Positions 52,352 to 59,776 of a stretch of DNA of 64,000 bases are shown one piece after another; position 1 is the first letter of the stretch; the number at the start of each line of letters is the position of its first letter. Origin of the DNA: Streptomyces sp. CB02959 (GTDB taxonomy: Bacteria; Actinomycetota; Actinomycetes; Streptomycetales; Streptomycetaceae). Where the stretch lies: the NCBI RefSeq assembly GCF_002803155.1, contig NZ_NNBP01000013.1:96514-160513 (forward strand), given 5' to 3'. The notes beneath the pieces were generated by a model. It did no database searches. It worked only from the letters and a program-made list of their open reading frames with translations, and was not told the DNA's origin. The position numbers and the translations under genes were made by a program.

Positions 52352-53230
52352 GTGGTCATCGTTGAACACGAACTGACGGTCCCTTGGGAAGCGGTCCTGA
52401 TGGAGCCGACCGCGGGCAACGGCACGGGTGTCGTCGTACTGGCCGGGTCGAGCGGCCGGGTGGACCGCCAACGCGCGAGGCTTCTCGCCGAGAAGGGTTT
52501 CCTCGTGCTGGCCATCCGGTGGTACGGCGGACCGGGGCAGCCGGCGGGAATCTGCGAGGTACCGCTGGAGACGTTAGTCGCGGCCGTCGACCTGCTGCAA
52601 TCTCGTGGAGCGGAGCGCGTCGGCATCCTCGGCTGGTCCAAGGGCGCCGAGGCCGCGCTGCTCACCGCCGTTCACGAGCCGCGCGTCAACGCGGTGGTCG
52701 CCATCTCTCCGAACGCGCTGGTCTGGTGCAACGTGGGACCGGGGCTCGACGGGCGGGACCGGCCCTGGCGGTCCTCCTGGACGTGGCAGGGGCAGCCGCT
52801 GCCCTTCATCCCGATGGACGGCGACTCCTGGCAGCCCGTGGAACAAGGCGACGGTCCGGTAGCGATTCGAGGCTGGTACGAACTCAGCGAGCGGACCTAC
52901 GCCCGACGTTTGGACGCCGCCACGATCCCGGTGGAGAAGGCGTCCGCCGACATCCTGCTCGTCGCCGGCGGCGACGACGCCATGTGGCCTTCCCTACGGT
53001 ACGCAGAGCAGCTGGCCGCGCGCCGCCGAGCAGCCGACACCCCAGTCCACCTGGTGACCCGCGACGACGCCGGACACCGGCCGCGCTTCCCGGGTGAAGG
53101 CCCCGCCGCGCCCTCGAAGACCTTTGCCTACGGAGGGACAGCCCGCAGCGACGCCCTGCTCGGCGAAGCGGCCTGGGCACCCATCCTCGGCCTACTCCAT
53201 CCGGGCCAGACCAAGGCCAACTCCACGTGA
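52352..53230 (+). CDS. alpha/beta hydrolase (BAAT/dienelactone hydrolase-like), mobile cargo, TTA codon
   Basis: 292 residues. Alpha/beta-hydrolase features: VVVLAGSSGRVDRQRARLLA, FLVLAIRWYGGPGQPAGICE, nucleophile elbow GILGWSKGAEAALL (GWSKG with Ser), Asp in LLVAGGDDAMWPSLRYAEQL, His in TRDDAGHRPRFPG. The pattern is that of the acyl-CoA thioester hydrolase/BAAT C-terminal family. GTG 52352 has GAGGAG 5 bases upstream. Codon 75 is TTA, implying bldA dependence. It is the only intact gene inside the IS630-like repeats, transcribed opposite to the transposase. Substrate unknown. Confidence 0.85.
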   Translation: MVIVEHELTVPWEAVLMEPTAGNGTGVVVLAGSSGRVDRQRARLLAEKGFLVLAIRWYGGPGQPAGICEVPLETLVAAVDLLQSRGAERVGILGWSKGAEAALLTAVHEPRVNAVVAISPNALVWCNVGPGLDGRDRPWRSSWTWQGQPLPFIPMDGDSWQPVEQGDGPVAIRGWYELSERTYARRLDAATIPVEKASADILLVAGGDDAMWPSLRYAEQLAARRRAADTPVHLVTRDDAGHRPRFPGEGPAAPSKTFAYGGTARSDALLGEAAWAPILGLLHPGQTKANST

Positions 53231-53314
53231 CAGGCGCCAACATCATCGTGGTGTCACTGCCGGGCGGGCTTCTGCGCGCGAGGCGTCGGGGCCTACGCGC
53301 AGCAGACTCCGACG

Positions 53315-53347
53315 TCAACCCCCGAATGACTTCCAGGCTCGACCACT
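53315..53347 (-). repeat. IS630-like terminal inverted repeat, right
   Basis: Inverse of AGTGGTCG, 13 bases, TTCGGGGGTTGA; followed by TA at 53348-53349. Bases 53350-53532 beyond it hold no gene. Confidence 0.85.
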
Positions 53348-53532
53348 TAGGACAGCTTTGTCGACGTGTTTCGGAGGCAGTTGGCGGACCGTCAGCTCGA
53401 AGATGTCGATGAGAAATGACGGCGCTGGCGTGACCGTGAACGCAGGCGGCCAGCCGCCCGCCAAGGCAGCTGGGCAGCGAGGCCGTTAGCCCTCTAGCGG
53501 GCCGGGAGACGGCGAGAGTCCCTCTGGGAGTA

Positions 53533-54030
53533 TCAGCACACTCGCTCGTATTCGACCTGGTCAAGGGGGTTCCCATCGCCAAAGTCGTGGGTGCGTGCGG
53601 TGCCGCGCTCGGTGAAGCCGCACTTGGCGTAGAAGCGACGGGATTGTGGTGTGTCGCGCAGTGTCCACAGGTGTACCTGGGGGAACCCGTCGTTGCGCAG
53701 GTGGTTCAGTGTCTCGGTCATCAGCGCGGTGGCGATGCCGCTGCCCCAGCTGTCGGGGTGGCTGAAGAAGGTATGGATCTCGGCAAGCCCCGGCCGGGTC
53801 GAGGATGGGCCGGAGGCGGACATTGCCAGAGGTCGGCTGTCGTGTTCGGCCAGCAGGATCGTTCGTGCTCCCTGTGCGATCCTTTCGTGCCATCGTGTTC
53901 GTCTGCTCTGGATCGCACGTGTGGCGAACTCCGGAGTGAAGAAGGGGGCATAAGCCGCTTCCCAGGCTGCGGCGTGGATCTCGCCGAGGACGTCCCCGTC
54001 GTACTGGCCGGCGCGACGAACTGTGAACAT
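53533..54030 (-). CDS. GNAT family N-acetyltransferase
   Basis: 165 residues: FTVRRAGQYDGDVLGEIHAA, AWEAAYAPFFTPEFA, AEIHTFFSHPDSWGSGIATA (Gly-Ser-Gly-Ile-Ala acetyl-CoA loop), VHLWTLRDTPQSRRFYAKCG, FTERGTARTHDFG. This is the pattern of the RimI-like family that acetylates small molecules or peptide N-termini. Complete, with normal composition. No functional link to the neighbouring four-gene group. Confidence 0.9.
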   Translation of the reverse strand: MFTVRRAGQYDGDVLGEIHAAAWEAAYAPFFTPEFATRAIQSRRTRWHERIAQGARTILLAEHDSRPLAMSASGPSSTRPGLAEIHTFFSHPDSWGSGIATALMTETLNHLRNDGFPQVHLWTLRDTPQSRRFYAKCGFTERGTARTHDFGDGNPLDQVEYERVC

Positions 54031-54070
54031 CCAATCAGCCTATCGGCAATGGCTTCCAGGCTGCTTCGGA

Positions 54071-54214
54071 ATGCGCATCCCAGCCCTGCGGGATCTGGCC
54101 GAAGAGATCGCTCGAACCGGCGGGCACGGCTGCGAACAGGAGACGCTCTACGACGACGTCCTGCCCACACTCCCGGGCCTGCTCAAAGCCGTCCACGCAT
54201 CTGGCAGTGCCTGA
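54071..54214 (+). CDS. very small ORF, possibly a remnant
   Basis: From ATG 54071: RIPALRDLAEEIARTGGHGC, EQETLYDDVLPTLPGLLKAV, HASGSA. Composition and helical pattern look coding, but length is 47 codons and no ribosome binding site is clear; it may be the C-terminus of a lost gene. No family recognised. Confidence 0.25.
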   Translation: MRIPALRDLAEEIARTGGHGCEQETLYDDVLPTLPGLLKAVHASGSA

Positions 54215-54301
54215 CCTCGCGGAGGCGCGAAGAGCAGGGCCCTCTCCGCGGGAGACCGTCCCGGCCACCGCACGGTGCCGGGACGGAGCTCCGCGGGCGG
54301 T

Positions 54302-54682
54302 TCAGCGGTGCCGGGCCGGGCACCAGTCGGGCGCGGCACCGATGGTCTCGACGTAGCGCGCTGCCGCCCAGGCGGGCCGGCCCTCACCGAGTTCGTACCA
54401 GCGCGGATTGCCGTGCACGTCCTGGCCGTCGACCTTGCAGACGAAGGTGACGACCGTGCCGTGCGGCAGCGAACCCACCGCCCGGTACGCGGTCCCGGGG
54501 CCGGACCGCAGCACCAGACCGGACCGGGCGATGACGCGGCCCTTGAACGGGCCATGGCCACCGCCCGCGGCGACCGGTGCCGGGCCCGCGGCGGTGGCCG
54601 CGCCGGTGCCGAGGACACCGCAGAGGAGTCCGGCGCCCGCCAGCACGGCGGCGCCTCGGCGGAACGGGGACAGGTGTGTCAT
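54302..54682 (-). CDS. secreted SH3-like domain protein
   Basis: 126 residues: signal peptide (PFRRGAAVLAGAGLLCGVLG, cut near residue 30) and one bacterial SH3-type domain (GLVLRSGPGTAYRAVGSLPH, GTVVTFVCKVDGQDVHGNPR, WYELGEGRPAWAAARYVET). ATG 54682 follows GGGAGG. Such proteins bind the cell wall. It is last in a minus-strand series but 180 bases from the preceding gene, so may have its own promoter. Confidence 0.85.
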   Translation of the reverse strand: MTHLSPFRRGAAVLAGAGLLCGVLGTGAATAAGPAPVAAGGGHGPFKGRVIARSGLVLRSGPGTAYRAVGSLPHGTVVTFVCKVDGQDVHGNPRWYELGEGRPAWAAARYVETIGAAPDWCPARHR

Positions 54683-54862
54683 GGCCAACCTCCCGGTCGC
54701 GATCCATCCGGCTGTCCGGACGTTTCGGTGCCAGGCGAGAATTCCCCGACTGGCGTCCGGAACCCTTGCCGAGCCACCGAATCCACCGTCCCGGGCACTT
54801 CTCGAATACCTGCCCGGGACGGTGCATCCGGCGGTGGTGGGGAGGTGCGGTGTGATGGTGCG

Positions 54863-55513
54863 TCAGGAGGGCACTCGCGGAGCCACCTGGGAGGCGAAGC
54901 CGGCTGCGGTGTTGCACAGGTCCGGTTGTGCTCCGCTGTCCGACTTGACGTGCACGAACGCCTTTCCGAACGAGGTGGGCCACAGGACCACGCACCCCAG
55001 GTCGTTCCCGGTGACCGACGCGGAGGGGACGTTGGCGATGCTGGTCGGCGTGGGCTCCGGCGACACCGGGATGTCCTTGGAGTAGATCAGGTCGTAGGTG
55101 AGGGACACACCGCCCGAGGTCCAGCTCCAGCTGCACGCCTTCAGTCCGGACTGCGGGTTGGCGGAGACGTCCGCGCGGCCCGGGGACAGGCCCAAGGCCG
55201 CGGCCGTGTTCGGGTCCAGCGCCGAGCAGGGGTCGGCGGCCGTGCCGACGGCGCCCGGCCCCGACGAGGAGCCGGGTTCGCCGGGGGTGCCCGACCAGCT
55301 GACGCTGGGCGCGGACGATGGGAGGCCACTCCACCCCGGGGAGTCCTGACTGTCGTCGCGCGCCAGTCGCCACAGGCCGACGACGGCCGCCGCGACCAGC
55401 ACGAGCACCGTGACCGTCACGATCAGCATGCGGCGCGACCTGCCGTCCGGCAGCGCGCTGACCGGGCGCGACGGCTCCACCCAATCCTGTCTGTCGTCGT
55501 TCCACTGGGCCAT
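54863..55513 (-). CDS. single-TM exported protein, DUF3558-like
   Basis: 216 residues: short cytosolic start (MAQWNDDRQDWVEPSRPVSA), TM ~30-50 (RMLIVTVTVLVLVAAAVVGL), Ser/Gly/Pro linker, then an extracellular domain with DPCSALDPNTAAALGLSPGR, GLKACSWSWTSGGVSLTYDL, CVVLWPTSFGKAF. The P-C-S-x-L and C-x-W pairs are typical of DUF3558-like actinobacterial lipoprotein domains. Lies 11 bases after the glycine-motif gene, hence same operon. Confidence 0.78.
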   Translation of the reverse strand: MAQWNDDRQDWVEPSRPVSALPDGRSRRMLIVTVTVLVLVAAAVVGLWRLARDDSQDSPGWSGLPSSAPSVSWSGTPGEPGSSSGPGAVGTAADPCSALDPNTAAALGLSPGRADVSANPQSGLKACSWSWTSGGVSLTYDLIYSKDIPVSPEPTPTSIANVPSASVTGNDLGCVVLWPTSFGKAFVHVKSDSGAQPDLCNTAAGFASQVAPRVPS

Positions 55514-55524
55514 GCCGACCCCTC

Positions 55525-56133
55525 CTAGCCCTGGCCGCCGAGGAGTTGGATGATCTGCTGCACCACGGCGGTCGCCGAGGCGAGCCCCGCCACGGCCGTC
55601 GTACCGAGGTCGAGTCGGTCGCGCAGCCACTGCAGGCGGTCCCGTCGCACCTGCCCGGTGGTGTCGATCTCCGCTTCGGCGTCGGCCAGCCGGGCGTCGA
55701 TCTCCGACGTCTCGTCCGACGCGTTGAGCAGGGGGAGTTGTCGGCGCAGGGTGCCCAGGGCCGCGCGGAGTTCCGGCGGCGCGTCGATCGCCGGCTGGGT
55801 CGAGGCGTCGAGCGCCCGGGCATCCGCGCCGGCGGCCGCGGCGCCGCCGGCCATGACGCCGATGCTGATCCCGCCGGTGCTCGGCGGTACGGCGGGCGCC
55901 GCGGCGCCGTCCACGAGCGCGAGCGGCGGTGCCGGGCGGCCGTCCCGCAGCGAGCGGTCCTCGGCACTGGCCCGCTCCCCGGCCGCGACCGCGCCGCCGG
56001 TCAGAACGCCGATGCTGATGCCGCCGCCGGCCCCCTTGCCGCCCGGTGCCTCGTCGCCGGGCGGGGGAGAGCCGCCCGTTCCCGTATCGGGAGCCGTCCG
56101 GCCCTCCGCCGGTTCCTGGTCCTCCACCGTCAT
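55525..56133 (-). CDS. protein with two glycine-rich GGISIG motifs and helical tail
   Basis: 202 residues. Low-complexity acidic N-terminus; then two copies of a 22-residue motif: GGISIGVLTGGAVAAGERAS near 37-59 and GGISIGVMAGGAAAAGADAR near 87-109. The C-terminal ~85 residues are helical (LRAALGTLRRQLPLLNASDE, EIDARLADAEAEIDTTGQVR, TAVVQQIIQLLGGQG). No signal peptide. ATG overlaps the stop of the upstream membrane protein, which ends with the same motif. I do not recognise the family; a shared amyloid-like or oligomerisation motif is a hypothesis. Confidence 0.7.
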   Translation of the reverse strand: MTVEDQEPAEGRTAPDTGTGGSPPPGDEAPGGKGAGGGISIGVLTGGAVAAGERASAEDRSLRDGRPAPPLALVDGAAAPAVPPSTGGISIGVMAGGAAAAGADARALDASTQPAIDAPPELRAALGTLRRQLPLLNASDETSEIDARLADAEAEIDTTGQVRRDRLQWLRDRLDLGTTAVAGLASATAVVQQIIQLLGGQG

Positions 56134-57872
56134 CCTCGACCGCCCCCCGTATCCGTCGATGTGTCCGTGTGCTTCGCCGAGGCCCGCTCGCCGGAGGCGA
56201 CCGCGCCGCCGCTCATCCCGCCGATGAACACCCCGCCCTCACCGACGTTGATGATGTACTGGTCGAACACGCCCGTTTCGTAGCCCTTGTTCCGCAGGGC
56301 TTCCTGCACCCCGTTGGCGATCCGGTCCTGCAGGGTCTTCACGTACCGGCTGATGTCCATCTCCTGGAACAGCGAGAGCTCCGCCACGCTCCCCAACTCC
56401 CTTACGGAAGCGGCCGGCGCGTCCGGCAGGGCGTACTGCGGCATCGCCAGCCAGGTACGGAAGAGGGACACCGTCGCCTGGCCCAGCGAGACCACGGCGG
56501 CGCACCCCGCCGAGGGGCTGGTCAGCACGCCGCGGACGGCATCGCGCAGCGGGCCGTCCCCACCGTGCGCCGCGAGCACGTCCACCGACTTGAACTCCGG
56601 GCGCACCGGTGTCAGGACGTGCGGGGCGACCTCCAGCACCAGCATCCCGCCCTGGGTGTGGATGCGGACCAGCAGGCAGATCGCAACCTGCTCGTCCCAG
56701 GCCCCGACCCGCACTCGCAGGAAGTGGCGGCGGGCCTCAGCGCCCTCGCCGACCGCCCGGTCGAGGTGGTCGCGGATGGTGTCGGGAGCGTAGTCCACCT
56801 CCTCCCGCGGCAGTCCGACCGGCAGATAGACCAGTTCCTCGACTTCGAGGGAGCGCAGCCGGTCCCGACTGGTGGCCGCGGCCGAGGTGCGCAGTGCCTC
56901 CAGCCGGGGCTTGATCAGATCGACGACCTCACGGCCGGTGAGCGGCGCGGTGCCGGTCCCGGGCCGCGACTTGGTGAACGAGAGGGGTTGCGGCCGCGGC
57001 GGTGGGTCCCCTTCCGCCGGCTCCCCGGGCTCCGCCCAGGTCTGCTTCAGCTCCATGGCGACCGACCACGGCTTGTACGGCGTGCCGGCGCCCACGAAGG
57101 GCCGGAACGGGTCGTAGATGGCCAGCCGGGCGTGCTGCTCCCGCGCGATGGCCGCGCCGATCCGCTGGTACTGGGCGGTGGCCGGCAGTGTCACGCGCCG
57201 CCCCTTGGCGAAGGCGTCGCGGCTCAGCTGATGGCGCATGACGGAGACGACGTGCGTCCGGTACGCCCAGACGGGCGGTACCAGCAGGATCGGGAACACC
57301 ACGGCGATCCAGGCATCACCGCCGCGGAACAGCGTCAGGAGTACGGCCGCCCAGTACACCACGGCGATCAGGAACGGCAGCACCGGCAGCACGGCCTTGA
57401 GCCGGCCGCGGGTGGCCTCCTTGATCACCGAGCGCCCCAGGGCGAACAGTGAACTCCGGGTCCCGCGGGCGAGCCAGGACACGACGCAGACCGCCGCGTA
57501 CGCCAGGAACCAGGGGACGGGCAGCAAGGTCTGCGCGCCGACATCGGCCAGATCGAGCCCGATGAAGACGGCCCAGACGGCCAGCAGCAGTAGCCCGGTC
57601 TGCGTCTCCCGGCGGCGGGCCTGCAAGGCGTGGGCGAGGACCGGCAGCGCGTCGTAGCCCAGCGAGGGCGCGATCGGCCGTTCCTCGTGTTCGACCAGTT
57701 CCTGGATGACGCGGCGGCGGAACTGGCCGTCGAAGTAGACCCCCGCACAGAGCAGCCGGGTGGCCTCGCTCCGGCCGTGCTCGGTTGGCGGGGTGGGGGA
57801 TGAGGAGGAAGGGTCCGTCGATGAGGTGTTCGACGGTGCGGTGGCTGGATGTTCGGGGACGGGCATGATCAT
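56130..57872 (-). CDS. multi-TM membrane protein ending in a glycine-rich motif
   Basis: 580 residues. Residues ~35-80 are cytosolic (LLCAGVYFDGQFRRRVIQEL), then four TMs (LLLLAVWAVFIGLDLADVG; PWFLAYAAVCVVSWLA; PVLPFLIAVVYWAAVLLTLF; WIAVVFPILLVPPVWAY), a large soluble part (REQHARLAIYDPFRPFVGAG, EEVDYAPDTIRDHLDRAVGE, DISRYVKTLQDRIANGVQEA) and the C-terminal motif GGVFIGGMSGGAVASGERAS at about 546-567. First gene of its operon. I know no function; the shared motif suggests it interacts with the next gene's product. ATG 57872 or 57866. Confidence 0.75.
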   Translation of the reverse strand: MIMPVPEHPATAPSNTSSTDPSSSSPTPPTEHGRSEATRLLCAGVYFDGQFRRRVIQELVEHEERPIAPSLGYDALPVLAHALQARRRETQTGLLLLAVWAVFIGLDLADVGAQTLLPVPWFLAYAAVCVVSWLARGTRSSLFALGRSVIKEATRGRLKAVLPVLPFLIAVVYWAAVLLTLFRGGDAWIAVVFPILLVPPVWAYRTHVVSVMRHQLSRDAFAKGRRVTLPATAQYQRIGAAIAREQHARLAIYDPFRPFVGAGTPYKPWSVAMELKQTWAEPGEPAEGDPPPRPQPLSFTKSRPGTGTAPLTGREVVDLIKPRLEALRTSAAATSRDRLRSLEVEELVYLPVGLPREEVDYAPDTIRDHLDRAVGEGAEARRHFLRVRVGAWDEQVAICLLVRIHTQGGMLVLEVAPHVLTPVRPEFKSVDVLAAHGGDGPLRDAVRGVLTSPSAGCAAVVSLGQATVSLFRTWLAMPQYALPDAPAASVRELGSVAELSLFQEMDISRYVKTLQDRIANGVQEALRNKGYETGVFDQYIINVGEGGVFIGGMSGGAVASGERASAKHTDTSTDTGGGRG

Positions 57873-58252
57873 GCACCCCCGTGATCGAACTCGTCCTCGG
57901 TTGCGAGGAGTTGACGGAGTTGCTATGGGGCAGTATGACCCCCGGTCGCCGGGCCCGGAAGGGATTCCGGGCGATTGGTGACTGCGGTAGGGAGCTGAGG
58001 CGCCGAGCGGCGGACCGCTGCCGGTTCCGCCCTCGCGCCCGCACGTACGCCCACCGCCGCGCCCGCGAGCGACGGCGCGCCGGCGGTGGCCGAGCGTCGC
58101 GCCCACCGCCACCGCCACCGCCACCGCCACCGGTGCCGGTGCCGGTACCGGTACCGGCTCGCACCCGCGCCCGGCTCTGCGCCGGACTCCGCCCGCGCCC
58201 CCCGTTCCGTCCGCCCGCCCGCCCGTTCGCCCGACCGTAACCGGGAGAGTTA
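57873..58252. repeat. divergent spacer with CCACCG and GGTACC hexanucleotide repeats
   Basis: 380 bases without a gene. At 58103-58131 CCACCG is repeated about five times, followed directly by two GGTGCC and two GGTACC units, so neighbouring repeats are partly complementary and could fold back. C-rich GCCCGCCC repeats follow at 58180-58230. Promoters for both flanking operons should lie here, but no clear -10/-35 pair was found by eye. Confidence 0.6.
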
Positions 58253-58477
58253 GTGGCCGTTAACCCGTCCATGAGTGAAATGAACGACCGACTGCTCAGC
58301 CTCGTCGACGGCGTGGTGGATCTGGACGAGAAACGACTGCCGCTGCTCACCTTGCGGGAGGCGCAGGCAGCGATCGAGCTGTTGCGACTGCTGGCGGCGG
58401 GAACCGGCGAAGGGTCGCACGCCGCCCGGCACTTGGCGCGGAACCTGGGGCGCCGGCTGCCGTCGTCCGAGCAATGA
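58253..58477 (+). CDS. small helical hypothetical protein
   Basis: 74 residues from GTG 58253 (GGGAG 5 bases before) or 68 from ATG 58271. Sequence SEMNDRLLSLVDGVVDLDEK, RLPLLTLREAQAAIELLRLL, AAGTGEGSHAARHLARNLG is wholly helical. No family recognised. Divergent from the glycine-motif operon. Confidence 0.6.
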   Translation: MAVNPSMSEMNDRLLSLVDGVVDLDEKRLPLLTLREAQAAIELLRLLAAGTGEGSHAARHLARNLGRRLPSSEQ

Positions 58478-58555
58478 CCGGCGGCGATGGCGGCGGCGCC
58501 GCCGGATGAGGGGGCGGAGCCGGGGCGAAAATCCGCGATCGCTAGGATTTTCGAC

Positions 58556-59728
58556 ATGGCGAAACACCTGTTATTCGTGGCTCTTCTCGGTCACGGCCAC
58601 ATCAATCCCACGCTGCCGCTGGTCGAGGAACTCGTTCGGCGCGGCCACCGCGTGGACTACGCCACCAGCGCGGAATACGCCGACGCGGTCACCGGCTCCG
58701 GTGCCCGCTGGGTGGAGTTGCCGCCGCTCCCGACCATCGAAGCCCCCACCGGCGACTTCGGACCGGAGATCTTCGGTCGCTTCATGCGCCACTTGTTCAC
58801 CGGAATGCGGGCGGCCTATCCCGTGCTGCGGGAACACTGCGCCGCCGAGTCGGTGGACGCGATCTGCTACGACGCGATGAACTGGTGCGGCCGGATCCTC
58901 GCCGAGGAGCTGGGCCTGCCGGGGGTCCGTCTCATCCCCAACTTCGCGTCGAACGAGACGTATTCGCTGTTCGCCCAGTTCATGGACGGGACCGGCGGGG
59001 TGAATCCGGTCGTCGCCGCGATCGGCCCCGACTGCGAGGAATTCGCCGCGGAGAACGGTGTCGCGCTCGACCCGGCGAACCTGTTGGACGCGACCGAAAA
59101 GCTCAACCTGGTATTCATACCCAGGGAGTTCCAGCCGGCCGGCGACTCCTTCGACGAACGGTTCCACTTCATAGGTCCCTCGCTCGGCAGCCGCGAGGAC
59201 GAACCGTGGTCGCCGCCGGACCCCGAGGCTCCGGTGCTGTTCGTCTCGCTGGGCACGGTCTTCAACGACCGCCCGGAGTTCTACCGCACCTGCATCGAGG
59301 CCTTCGCCGGCGAGCCGTACCACGTGGCGATGTCGGTGGGCGGGTTGGATCCCGCCGCATTGGGGCCGATTCCGGCGTCGTTCGACGTCCGGGCGCGGTT
59401 CCCGCAGCCGGCCGTGCTCCAGCGGGCCACCGCCTTCGTCTCGCACACCGGCATGAACTCCACGATGGAGTCCCTGTACTACGGAGTCGGCCTGATAGCC
59501 GTCCCGCAGATGCCCGAACAGGCCGCCAACGCCGGACGGGTGCAGGAACTCGGACTCGGTGAACAGCTCGACGCGCGCACGGTGACCGCGGAGGCGCTGC
59601 GCGCCGCGGTGGCCAGGGTCGCGTCCGACGCCGCGGTCCGAGCCAACCTCGACCGGATGCAGAAGGTCGTACGGGAGAGCGGCGGTGCTGCGCGCGGTGC
59701 CGACGTGATCGAGGAGTACCTGCGCTGA
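58556..59728 (+). CDS. macrolide-type (GT1) glycosyltransferase, TTA codon at position 6
   Basis: 390 residues, GT-B fold: KHLLFVALLGHGHINPTLPL (acceptor domain with His about 16), VEELVRRGHRVDYATSAEYA, then donor domain APVLFVSLGTVFNDRPEFYR, VRARFPQPAVLQRATAFVSH, TGMNSTMESLYYGVGLIAVP, QMPEQAANAGRVQELGLG, the signature of OleD/MGT-like enzymes that glucosylate and inactivate macrolides or decorate natural products. TAGGAT at 58543-58548 ends 7 bases before the ATG, so the mRNA may be leaderless. TTA at 58571-58573 implies bldA control. Stand-alone gene; acceptor unknown. Confidence 0.9.
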   Translation: MAKHLLFVALLGHGHINPTLPLVEELVRRGHRVDYATSAEYADAVTGSGARWVELPPLPTIEAPTGDFGPEIFGRFMRHLFTGMRAAYPVLREHCAAESVDAICYDAMNWCGRILAEELGLPGVRLIPNFASNETYSLFAQFMDGTGGVNPVVAAIGPDCEEFAAENGVALDPANLLDATEKLNLVFIPREFQPAGDSFDERFHFIGPSLGSREDEPWSPPDPEAPVLFVSLGTVFNDRPEFYRTCIEAFAGEPYHVAMSVGGLDPAALGPIPASFDVRARFPQPAVLQRATAFVSHTGMNSTMESLYYGVGLIAVPQMPEQAANAGRVQELGLGEQLDARTVTAEALRAAVARVASDAAVRANLDRMQKVVRESGGAARGADVIEEYLR

Positions 59729-59735
59729 CCGGCTA

Positions 59736-59770
59736 GCCGGTCCGCCCCGCGGAGGTGGGGGCGGACCGGC
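59736..59770. terminator. bidirectional terminator between glycosyltransferase and sigma factor genes
   Basis: GCCGGTCCGCCCC (59736-59748) pairs perfectly with GGGGCGGACCGGC (59758-59770), 9-base loop, 8 bases after one stop and 6 before the other convergent stop. Confidence 0.9.
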
Positions 59771-59776
59771 CCCGCA

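Larger units (their letters stand above)
51427..53349. mobile_element. IS630-like element with TA duplication and hydrolase cargo
   Basis: Bounded by 33-base imperfect inverted repeats, 51429-51461 and 53315-53347. Each begins AGTGGTCG and ends TTCGGGGGTTGA with 13 variable bases between, and each is flanked by the dinucleotide TA (51427-51428 and 53348-53349). TA duplication is diagnostic of IS630/Tc1-type insertion. Inside are a minus-strand IS630-type transposase with a large internal deletion and a complete plus-strand hydrolase gene. At 1.92 kb it is larger than a usual ~1.1 kb IS630, explained by the extra gene. Confidence 0.82.
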
